Source of the DNA: Chondrus crispus
Taxonomy: Eukaryota; Rhodophyta; Florideophyceae; Gigartinales; Gigartinaceae
Assembly (NCBI RefSeq): GCF_000350225.1
Contig: NW_005178685.1
Location: forward strand, 313,142-337,064
DNA: 23,923 nt
Reading direction: 5' to 3'
Both the position numbers and the translations under genes were made by a program. The notes beneath the pieces are model-generated. The model did not search any database, was not told the origin of the DNA, and saw only the letters and a list, made by a program, of their open reading frames with translations. Below are positions 1 through 7,264 of the stretch, piece by piece. Numbering within the stretch: position 1 is the first letter of the stretch; every line of letters begins with the position of its first letter.

Positions 1-413
1 CGGTGGCCGCCAGCAGCAGCAGCGCCGGCAAGGCGGACAGGCGTGGCTTCGGCGCGGCGGCAGAGGACGGCGGATGCGCAGTGCCGGCGGTAGAGGTGGT
101 GCGCATGGAGCTGGACGCGGAAGGTGGCTTGGAGGAAACCGTGGCGCGACGCATGGCTTGGAGGCGAAGGGAGGAGCACGGGAGTAAGGAAGCCCGTATC
201 GCGCCCTACGTTTTCGTGGAGGCTTGAAAACAGCAATGCTTGGCTTACTGTGTTTGTTTTTAAAAAAAACTGTAAGCATCGCTTCCCGGACACTTCCAAG
301 GGCCGAAACACTGCGGTGGGGCAATTGGCGTCACGCTGCAGGCGCGTGACCGCTAAAGGGGGGGCACTCAAAGATGAGACATTAGAGGGTTTACGCAAGC
401 ACATTTCTGTAAC

Positions 414-460
414 ATATGACTAACATACTGTATGACTAAAAACATTACAGTTAGTCATAT
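414..460. repeat. 11-bp inverted repeat (hairpin)
   Basis: ATATGACTAAC at 414-424 is matched perfectly by its reverse complement at 450-460, around a 25-nt spacer that contains a further copy of TATGACTAA (431-439). It could be a cruciform or a decayed end of a small inverted-repeat element. No flanking duplication is evident. Confidence 0.6.
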
Positions 461-515
461 TTCACGAACAGATGTATGGATCTCTGCGCAAGGGAAACTC
501 TAAAGAGAAACCTCT

Positions 516-596
516 GAAAAACATAAAGATTTCGAAATGTTGCCGTCGTCGGCGAAAAACATAAAAACTTCAGAAAAACATTTTGCCGTCGTCAGC
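516..596. repeat. Imperfect tandem duplication, two units of about 40 bp
   Basis: Both units (516-553 and 554-596) begin GAAAAACATAAA and end TTGCCGTCGTC followed by GGC or AGC. They differ by a small insertion and a few substitutions in the middle. No function is evident. Confidence 0.75.
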
Positions 597-649
597 ACTC
601 CTACTTGCCACGCTTCCTCCCTCAACCCTCCTCACTCTCTATCTCACTT

Positions 650-719
650 TCCGGCACCCCGCACAGCTTGTCGCTCTCCCACCGTCCGGCACCCTGCACA
701 GCCTTTCGCTCTCCCACCG
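650..719. repeat. 35-bp tandem duplication
   Basis: Two adjacent 35-bp units (650-684 and 685-719) begin TCCGGCACCC and end TCGCTCTCCCACCG, with only a few differences. The surrounding stretch is C/T-rich. Confidence 0.8.
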
Positions 720-900
720 ACACGCCTTGGCCGTGGCGACCTTTCGCCTTCCACTGTTCTGCCTCTATTCGCGAGTCCCCCACGGATCTACCGTCACACA
801 ACGGCTGAGATTGAGCTCACGCTGAAGAGGGGACTCCGACGACTACTGTAGTAGCTGCAGTGACATCAGCAAGTCACACGCTGCTCTATGTCAGGAGGCT

Positions 901-1311
901 GTGTTCGGGAAATTCGTGTCAGTAAAGGCTCGTGAAGCCTTTATTTCGTACGTAGACTACAAAGGGAAGGTGGAGGGGCGCAATAAGTTCAGCATTCTAG
1001 AGACTCTGATGGAAGTCTCCAAAGACTTCTCGAGGCGCAGGGAAAAGTTACGGAGAGGAAATAAAAGCAGGGTCGGTGGGAGTCACTATGCTGCGGTCGA
1101 GGATGAGATTGGACGACCGAGCACACCGGGTCGCACGCATGAATGGATGGAAGGGGAAGTTTGGCCTGAGCCGGACTACGTAGTGGAAGTATTGTTTGCG
1201 ATGTGGAGAGTCAAGCTGAGTGTTCCAACCACGACAATGAATACCACTTCACGTTCGAGTTGTAGACTGAGCGGCTTTCAGAGGAAAGCTCCGGGAAAGG
1301 AGAGGAACTGA
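901..1311 (+). CDS. Weak hypothetical reading frame
   Basis: This frame is open for 136 codons but its first codon is GTG; the first in-frame ATG is at 1009. The product is charged (many Lys, Arg and Glu) and has no motif I recognise. The downstream frame (1329-1610) can be read back to 1266, and the frame it uses also looks coding-like at about 1170-1262 before a TAG at 1263. The two pieces may therefore be fragments of one decayed or intron-containing gene. It is equally possible that neither is expressed. Confidence 0.2.
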   Translation: MFGKFVSVKAREAFISYVDYKGKVEGRNKFSILETLMEVSKDFSRRREKLRRGNKSRVGGSHYAAVEDEIGRPSTPGRTHEWMEGEVWPEPDYVVEVLFAMWRVKLSVPTTTMNTTSRSSCRLSGFQRKAPGKERN

Positions 1312-1328
1312 GAAAGATTGCAGCAAAG

Positions 1329-1610
1329 ATGAGTGCTCGGCGTAAGGAGCGAATTGAGAGCCGTGTCTACGACCTCCTTTTGATGGCCGCGCAATACTTA
1401 GAGGATGAAGAAGATAAGGAACTACAAAAAGAAAGTTTAGAGCTGGCCATACGAACGGGACGACGAACAAGGAACCGAAGAGGGATAATAAGATCAAGGC
1501 ATGCTGAGAAGAAAAAACCAGAACTGGCAAACTGTCCAAGTCCCAGTTGCGTGAACGTCGAAGAAGGAAGTGGAACCAGAGACACATTGCTCACGTACAT
1601 GGTAGTATAA
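1329..1610 (+). CDS. Weak hypothetical reading frame, acidic then basic
   Basis: A 93-codon frame beginning MSARRKERIESRVYDLLL, followed by an acidic helix-like stretch (LEDEEDKELQKESLE) and then an Arg-rich part. Another frame near 1525-1605 encodes a very basic peptide that could be the true continuation after a frameshift or splice. The opening loosely recalls the N-terminus of Harbinger-type transposases of lower eukaryotes, but no DDE residues follow and I do not rely on that. It could be a decayed transposon gene fragment. Confidence 0.25.
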   Translation: MSARRKERIESRVYDLLLMAAQYLEDEEDKELQKESLELAIRTGRRTRNRRGIIRSRHAEKKKPELANCPSPSCVNVEEGSGTRDTLLTYMVV

Positions 1611-1614
1611 CAAA

Positions 1615-2275
1615 ATAAAATGCAGCATTCTGCTTGCTTTCTTCTTCGCCTCCTTATCGCAAGAAGCCATGTTACGTCAGCTAGATAACTGATAAATCGG
1701 CATTAAACCTTGATGTCACAACGCAACCTTGTACCAAAGTAGTCGATCCAATTTCCTCCAATTTCTTACCAAATATTTGAGATCCATTATTTCTCACCAT
1801 TACACAACAGATATTTCGGACATAGTGATCTCGCTACAAGCCTCACATAAATTCGACAGGAGATTCCTCTTCCATCCCGGTCCCCCATTACGCTGTGTTC
1901 TCATATGCTTCTCGACTCCCCGCTTCTATTCTTGCCCTTATCTTTCATGCCAACTCCGGCATCCTCCCAACTACTCTTGCTTCCTGCCTCTTAATCTTAT
2001 GCGCCTTTTCGCTGTTTATTTGTCTCGCGCCCCCACGCCTTCTGCATGCAATAAGAAGTGCGTTACACAGCTTTGAGACTGGTCTCACGCTGGAGCGGGG
2101 CAGCGCATCGCTCAAGTCAAGGTTTCGGTACTGTAGTGACACGAAGTTTTGGTTCGGGAGCCGCTTGGTGTTGCCGACGAGGTTTGGCGGCTGCCATCTG
2201 GTTAGGAGGTAACACCATGAAAAGCGCTCAGGGATATTGGTGCAGTCTTGTTTGGATTGGAGGGACTGTGAAAGC
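1615..2275. other. Intergenic region upstream of the protease remnant
   Basis: A T/C-rich stretch (about 1730-2050) with pyrimidine-rich, TCAC-containing segments leads into the protease remnant. Oomycete promoters often carry such initiator-like sequence, but I cannot assign a start site. Nothing else is recognisable. The motif GTACTGTAGTG at about 2128-2138 is one of many TACTGTA copies in the window. Confidence 0.4.
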
Positions 2276-3528
2276 ATGAAGGGCGTGGGTTCTGCCTCTG
2301 TCTCTGCGAATGTAAACTTATCTACGGAGAAGGGTGAACGTCAGGCAAAGGTGGATGCGTTCTTGAATTTCATACAAGCAAAATCGATTAGGTTTATCCC
2401 TAAAGATGGTACCAAACGTAACTTTACCAAAGAAGATATCACTGTACTTCGCTCTTACATAGACAGAAACTTGAAGCAACAATCCTGTGAAGATGAGGTG
2501 TTGAGTTCGGTTGAGTACTGCCAACCACAGATGCAGCTACACAGTGTGCTTCTCGATGCCGGTTTGGATCAGCTCGAAACAAAGCGGTTTGCTATAATCG
2601 GGCATTCGAATCAGGGCACTGCATTGTGCTCTGAGAACACTCTACGCCAAAGAAATCGTACACGAAATTTGAACCGGCAGTTAATAAGAACGCTTCGCAA
2701 AGATCTTGGCAGTGTCCTCTGTAGCAAAGTAAATACCGTTCCCTCTATATTTTTACCCAATAATCTAGGAAACATTCATTGGGGCTAGATCATGTCCTTG
2801 CCGTCTTTCACTACTGAATCCATCCCTGAAGCACAACTTTTCTTTGAGGAGCGCCTCGGATGGAAAGCTCCAGAGGGCTTCTTGCGACTGCGAAGGAATA
2901 TCTTCAATTTCTCTTTCCACAACTGCAATGGAAGATCAACAAAAAGAACCACGCCCTGGACATTCTGAGGCTCAAGAAGCAAACGGATGGTTATAGTTGC
3001 GGGTTTTACCTTTTAGCTTCAGCTCAGACTTTAACGATGAGAGAGGGTAATGATTATCGGACTATTCAATCAGCATCTGTTGTAGAGAGTTACCCTCAAC
3101 AATGTGTTGAATCACACTTATCTCTTACTGTTATGGCTTATGCGGAAACGAAACATCGCAATCTCTCTGATATTAACGTTATTAGATACATGAAAGAAAC
3201 GGCGGTGGCAAGGCGTATTGAACGATCTGCCCACAATGAATCGCATCCCTTCGCTTACAACAAGTTGACTACACGCAAGAGAACCTCAGAACCTTCGGCA
3301 CTAGTTGAAGACGATCTTTCTCCAGGTGAGATAGAAGAAGTATCTAGCAGTGCCAGCAGTATCTCATTAATGCGGAGGAACACGCAGACTGTCGAAAAAA
3401 ATCAATCTCACTTGCGAATTTGTAGTAGAACGTGCCGCGCTCGACCGGCTTCGGGTAGCGGGAGCTGCGACACGTCGTACTGTAGTTCGAAGCGTGCGAG
3501 ACGCGACGAGTGCCGTGCAGACGTGTAG
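2276..3528 (+). pseudogene. Ulp1-like (C48) cysteine protease, broken
   Basis: The two reading frames together carry the hallmarks of an Ulp1/SENP-type cysteine protease, a family that removes SUMO-like modifiers and is often carried by eukaryotic transposons. The first frame (ATG at 2276, taken because the longer frame starts at a TTG) ends in a segment with the catalytic-type His-Trp (His codon 2777-2779), followed two codons later by TAG at 2786. Coding similarity then seems to continue in that frame to about 2880 and moves to another frame, which holds Gln (2980-2982) six residues before the catalytic-type Cys (2998-3000) in a DGYSCGFY context. A Ser-rich tail follows to the stop near 3526. 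The catalytic Asp is not evident: the place where I would expect it reads Glu-Glu. With a stop, a frameshift and a missing Asp this is almost certainly dead. Family assignment rests on the HW and QxDGYSCGFY motifs. Confidence 0.75.
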
Positions 3529-3836
3529 TAAGAACCACGAAACAAGACAGAAGGGAGTTCGGTAGCTGGTTGGTAGAGGTTTTGGTAGAGCGGTGTGGGT
3601 TCGACACAACGGTGCCACGAAAGGCAGATCGACGTCCTCGACGTGGTAACTCGACGCCGTGCAGAGGCCACGTCGTCACGGAGGACGAATCCGGGCGCTA
3701 TACGGAGCGCTCGTCGTGCGTTACCCCTGGGGTGGGTACTTCTCGTTGTACTCGATGTACTGAAGGAGAGGTAAATCGTAGTCAGGCGAAAGACTTAGGC
3801 ATAAAACCAAGGGACAAAGGGGTCGGCCCTCGAGAT
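3529..3836 (+). other. Flank of the insertion site, with an interrupted open frame
   Basis: A frame open from 3486 (no ATG near its start) runs to the retrotransposon insertion at 3837. It continues in the same frame on the far side, 18619-18690, to a TAG stop. The Arg-rich product is not recognisable. A weak tRNA-like arrangement (TAGCTGGTTGGTAGAG near 3563 and GTTCGACAC at 3599-3607) lies inside but does not fold convincingly. Confidence 0.35.
3832..3836. repeat. Target-site duplication, left copy (GAGAT)
   Basis: GAGAT directly precedes the 5' LTR and is repeated at 18614-18618 directly after the 3' LTR. A 5-bp duplication is what Ty3/Gypsy integrases produce, and it fixes both ends of the element. 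Confidence 0.95.
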
Positions 3837-4473
3837 TGTAGTATAACCCCCCCCTGGGGCTTTTTAGATTAGATCAACAACGGATCCAATACTGTAGAGC
3901 CTCGGGCTCTACAGTACTACCGCGCGTGGCCACGTGTACCCCTCGGGTACAGGCCGCACGCGCATACACGTGTACTGTCAGCCACGATGGCTCACAGTAT
4001 TACAGTACGGTCCGATCGGTACTACAGTAGACCACTACAGTGCTTCGGTACTGTAGTGTTATAGATTGTTTTGTATATTAAATATGGAGCGGACCGGCGG
4101 GGTGGAGGAGGACAAGCACGGACTTGTCACCCACCGACCGTCAAGGTCCGACTTCCCGCTTATTCTAAGGTAACGCTCGCTAATTACCTTAGAGCGGCAC
4201 CGAGCGCGGGTTGAGGACGCGCGCGGTACGCCCACGAGTCGGCTCCGCCTCCGCCCGTCGGTACTGGATCGTTACCCAGTACCGCGCCGGGGCGTCGAGG
4301 CGTCGAACCGCTCGCGCGTACCGGCGTCCTCCCCGTTCCCGCTCTACCACGCTACCCGGGCCCGCTGCCCGGTGCCGTTAGCTGGTGTCCTGCTTCACCC
4401 CCGTCTTCCCGATCGACAAGGGTCTCGGTCGAACTGCGCATACACCCCTATCGCTGGGGGTGTTTATGCTACA
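3837..4473 (+). repeat. 5' LTR (637 bp)
   Basis: Begins TGTAGTATAAC and ends GTTTATGCTACA. A TATA-like stretch lies at about 4074-4085, separating U3 from the presumed R/U5. U3 is packed with hairpins, for example 3890-3901 with 3905-3916 (12 bp) and CTACAGT/ACTGTAG around 4034-4056. U5 has a 9-bp stem (4165-4173 with 4184-4192), a GGTACTGG/CCAGTACC stem near 4259-4282 and a terminal stem ACACCCC/GGGGTGT just before the end. The LTR should drive the sense transcript; the hairpins may serve in transcript folding or termination. Confidence 0.95.
4074..4085 (+). promoter_or_regulatory. TATA-like element of the 5' LTR
   Basis: TATATTAAATAT is the only A+T-rich stretch of this kind in the LTR. 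A related TACATTAAATAC occurs at the equivalent place in the diverged solo LTR (about 21119-21130), so it is conserved between LTR families. The 3' LTR holds the same sequence. The transcription start was not determined. Confidence 0.45.
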
Positions 4474-4474
4474 G

Positions 4475-4490
4475 TGGTCTCCCGACCTAG
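4475..4490 (+). promoter_or_regulatory. Primer-binding site (minus-strand priming)
   Basis: TGGTCTCCCGACCTAG begins one base after the LTR end. TGG complements the CCA end of a tRNA, and the following bases would pair with the acceptor and T-stem 3' strand of the primer tRNA. The tRNA implied would end CTAGGTCGGGAGACCA; I cannot name its amino acid without the host tRNA set. Confidence 0.75.
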
Positions 4491-4553
4491 AAGACCCTGG
4501 AGTCCGATCTCCGAGAAGACTTCCGCTTCCCTCAGCGAACCGATCGCGTTGAG

Positions 4554-7124
4554 ATGAGCCAAGAGTTTGAGCCCTCGATCCGCTCCGAAGCGGCGGATCT
4601 GAGTCCGGCCGCTGTGCAGTCCCCATCCGCCCCGTCGGGTGACGGCGACGCAGGTCCTCGTGACCGCGAACCGTCGCTCGGATCCTCCGAGGAAAGAGCG
4701 GCGGCGATGTTCGAACGCATAGCCGAATACATCGAGGAAGTCCGTACTTCCCTTCGGATCGATGTATCGGACCATGTATACACTCGATGTATGGCCGAAC
4801 TCCGCTCCCTGCGTGAAGGGAGGTTCGATAGAGTGACGCAGTCCTTAGAGAATCTCCGAGCACTGATCGACGAGTTACACTCGCGGATAGTGCTCGTCGA
4901 AGACTCCCGTTTCGCCTCGCCCGGACCGTCCGGGCAAGGTCGCCCTGAGAGGGCGACCTCGGTGAGACGACCCGAGGACCGAACCTCTCCGACCGCAGAG
5001 CAATTGGGTGCGTTCGCGCACCTCTCCGCTGAGCTCAACGCCACTCGTCGGCGTGCTCGTGACATGGAACGTACCATGGCCGAAGGGCTACCCGGTGCCC
5101 CCTCGAGAGGGCCCGGTGGTACCGTACCTCCGAGCGCCGCCGCCCCCGAAGGTTGGCGTCCGACTGGTGCCGCTACCAGTCGGACTGCAGAAGGAAGCCG
5201 TCCTCCGATGGGCGCGAACTTCGCGTCTGAGACCCAAGCCTTGCCGCCTATCGCCAGAAGTAGGCGGCAAGTGGACCGCGTATCGTACGCGGACGAACAG
5301 GACCGTGGAGGAGCCGCCCGCGGATCCGGAGAACCAGTGTTCTCCGTCGATCCCCGCTGGGGCGGCTACCCGCCGGCGAGTTACGCCGAGCATCCAGGTC
5401 CGGTAGACGTCCGTACGCTACCGGTTACCTCCTTCGGCACGCTGGGTCCCGCTGAACCCGGGCTCGAGCCGGTACATACGATGATCCAAGAGTTTAGCGC
5501 CGTTGCTGACTATCGTATGTACCGCTTGGATAACACCTCGAGGCTCGTTACCTCGGGTGACGCGGGACGGATCGCGAAGTACGTCCAACGCTGTCGTGGG
5601 ATCCGTCCCACGATGCGCAGCTTCGACGGTACCGACCCGATCCAGCTGCTGCCGTTCTTGAAGGATATACGAATCACCTTCAACTCGCAACACCTGACCG
5701 AAGGTGTTGCGGTACGAGTCCTCGCGCACTTCCTCGAGCGCGACGCGGAGCGCCTGTATACGAGTTATACGATGCGTGGCCTCCGCGCCGGCCAGCTCCA
5801 CGACGACGTGAGCTGGCCGGGGCTCGTGAATCAATTCTTGAAACGCTACCTCACGGACGACGTGTTAGGTGAAGCGTACGACGCTGTCGCTACGGCGCGA
5901 CAGCAATCGCATGAGACGGAAAGCACGTTTGCTGACCGACTGGAGACTGCCGCGTTCCGATGCACGGCAGTCTTCACCGAACAGTCCCTCGCGCACTACT
6001 TCGTGCGGGGACTTGCACCGGCAACCCGTGCCGCAGTATCCGAGACGGTGCAAAGGCTGCCAGGCAGTCAGAAGACCGATTTTCCGACTATCCGCCGTAT
6101 CGCCACGGCGGAAGGTACAACGTACCGCGCTCGGCGCGGTTTACCTCTGCCGGATCCGAAACCGGCAGGGAGGGCTGGCAGGACTACGAAGTCCGCCGCG
6201 ACAAGTTCGCCCGCCTCGACCCTCCATATCGGGGAGGATGAGTGGCAGGCCGACCCTGTCCTCATTACGCAAGGAGCAGGGCCCGTGGGGGCACGAACCC
6301 CCTCACCGATGTCGACCGGAACGACATCGAGTTACGCGACCGCATTCGCGGCCACTCCGAGAGTGGCAAGGGGCACGGACCCCCGCGTCGCCGAGCTCGA
6401 TATCTCGAATCGAGATAAGGGAAGCGCCTCGCCCCGCGTGCCCCTCCTCACCGATGAGGAGGCGCGGCACGCGGCGACCTTCGCCTCAACGGACGGCAGC
6501 GCGTACGTGTGCTGGCTATGCCGTACGTACGGGCATGCCATGTACGCGTGCCCGTTCCTGTCGCCGGAACAACGAATGTTCACGGCGTACAGGAACTACC
6601 GCTACCAGATGGAGACGCGCCCAGGGGCGCGTAATCTCCTCCGGCAAGCGGCGGGCGAGGGCCGTCCCCCGCGTCAAGGCTTTCCGAACCGATCGGGTGG
6701 GGGCGCACGCTTCGCCCCCCGTGGAGGCGGGTACCGTCGTAACGAAGTCGATCGTCGGGATCGACCCGCCTACCGCCAGGCGGACACAAGATACCCGCGC
6801 CAAGAGCAGAGAGGGGACCGAGACCGTTCTCGGTTACTCCAACAGGTACAAAATGCGATAATGTTCCTGCAAGACTGGGTAGAGGATCCCTACCCTCTAC
6901 CCACGGAGGGTCACGAAGGCGAGCCGACTCGCTTCGTCCCCCATATCCTGCAACGACCGGACGCCGCAGGTCAAGGCCCAGAAGTACCGGAATACTTCGC
7001 CAGGGCCGCTGAGCCGCAGTGGGGGGATCGTCCCTACCCACGCGGACGGCTACCCGAAGAAGACCTGGCCGTCGATAGCCAGGAGGTTAGCTCCGATAGC
7101 ACGGGTAGTTCGAAAAAAGGGTAA
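4554..7124 (+). CDS. gag: Gag polyprotein
   Basis: An 856-residue capsid/nucleocapsid precursor that would package the element RNA in virus-like particles. Residues about 45-115 look like a coiled coil. A Pro/Arg/Gly-rich linker follows. Residues about 350-525 match the retrotransposon gag (capsid) fold, with the typical FDGTDP...LPFLKDI start and later LAHYFVRGL. A CCHC zinc knuckle of spacing CX2CX4HX4C lies at Cys653, Cys656, His661 and Cys666, followed by an Arg/Gly-rich RNA-binding tail. ATG 4554 is the first in-frame start after the primer-binding site. The gene ends SSKKG then TAA, at an A6G3 run suited to -1 frameshifting into pol. It is long for a Gypsy gag (often 300-500 residues), mainly because of the N-terminal extension. 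The coding strand is dense in perfect short hairpins. Confidence 0.93.
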   Translation: MSQEFEPSIRSEAADLSPAAVQSPSAPSGDGDAGPRDREPSLGSSEERAAAMFERIAEYIEEVRTSLRIDVSDHVYTRCMAELRSLREGRFDRVTQSLENLRALIDELHSRIVLVEDSRFASPGPSGQGRPERATSVRRPEDRTSPTAEQLGAFAHLSAELNATRRRARDMERTMAEGLPGAPSRGPGGTVPPSAAAPEGWRPTGAATSRTAEGSRPPMGANFASETQALPPIARSRRQVDRVSYADEQDRGGAARGSGEPVFSVDPRWGGYPPASYAEHPGPVDVRTLPVTSFGTLGPAEPGLEPVHTMIQEFSAVADYRMYRLDNTSRLVTSGDAGRIAKYVQRCRGIRPTMRSFDGTDPIQLLPFLKDIRITFNSQHLTEGVAVRVLAHFLERDAERLYTSYTMRGLRAGQLHDDVSWPGLVNQFLKRYLTDDVLGEAYDAVATARQQSHETESTFADRLETAAFRCTAVFTEQSLAHYFVRGLAPATRAAVSETVQRLPGSQKTDFPTIRRIATAEGTTYRARRGLPLPDPKPAGRAGRTTKSAATSSPASTLHIGEDEWQADPVLITQGAGPVGARTPSPMSTGTTSSYATAFAATPRVARGTDPRVAELDISNRDKGSASPRVPLLTDEEARHAATFASTDGSAYVCWLCRTYGHAMYACPFLSPEQRMFTAYRNYRYQMETRPGARNLLRQAAGEGRPPRQGFPNRSGGGARFAPRGGGYRRNEVDRRDRPAYRQADTRYPRQEQRGDRDRSRLLQQVQNAIMFLQDWVEDPYPLPTEGHEGEPTRFVPHILQRPDAAGQGPEVPEYFARAAEPQWGDRPYPRGRLPEEDLAVDSQEVSSDSTGSSKKG

Positions 7125-7159
7125 AGACGGTTACGTACACGCGGTCGCGTGAGCCGTCT
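7113..7159 (+). promoter_or_regulatory. Candidate -1 frameshift site with downstream stem-loop
   Basis: The pol frame is closed by TAG at 7106-7108 but is open from 7109 right through to the first pol ATG. Gag stops at 7122. The only overlap (7109-7121) contains AAAAAAGGG at 7113-7121, where a one-base backward slip puts ribosomes into the pol frame. Three bases downstream a two-part hairpin follows: AGACGG (7125-7130) with CCGTCT (7154-7159), enclosing CACGC (7138-7142) with GCGTG (7147-7151). The heptamer is not a perfect X XXY YYZ site, so single-tRNA slippage or reinitiation at 7265 remains possible. Confidence 0.55.
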
Positions 7160-7264
7160 CTTCCCCACGAACTAGACCCGACCCCGCGTGCTCGCCAAGG
7201 ACACGGGGGGTATTGTCCGATAATACATCCCCCGCTACCGGAGGCGAACAGGGGAGCTCCTGTA

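Larger units (their letters stand above)
1..900. other. Left-edge region without a recognisable gene
   Basis: The first 230 bases are G+C-rich and open in one frame (3-227), but the encoded Ala/Gly/Glu-rich peptide has no motif I recognise and could be the tail of a gene lying outside the window or chance. After about 230 the DNA becomes A+T-richer and carries short inverted and tandem repeats (listed separately). Around 600-830 it is pyrimidine-rich. I see no tRNA, rRNA or convincing coding sequence here. Confidence 0.5.

Noticed and set aside
3557..3615. tRNA-like or SINE-like A and B boxes
   Set aside because: The boxes resemble TAGCTnAGTTGGTAGAG and GTTCGANNC, but their spacing is too short and no cloverleaf stems form.
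5869..6861. A 330-codon plus-strand frame overlapping gag
   Set aside because: Arg-rich, no motif, lies fully within the well-supported gag frame; in G+C-rich DNA such shadow frames are expected.
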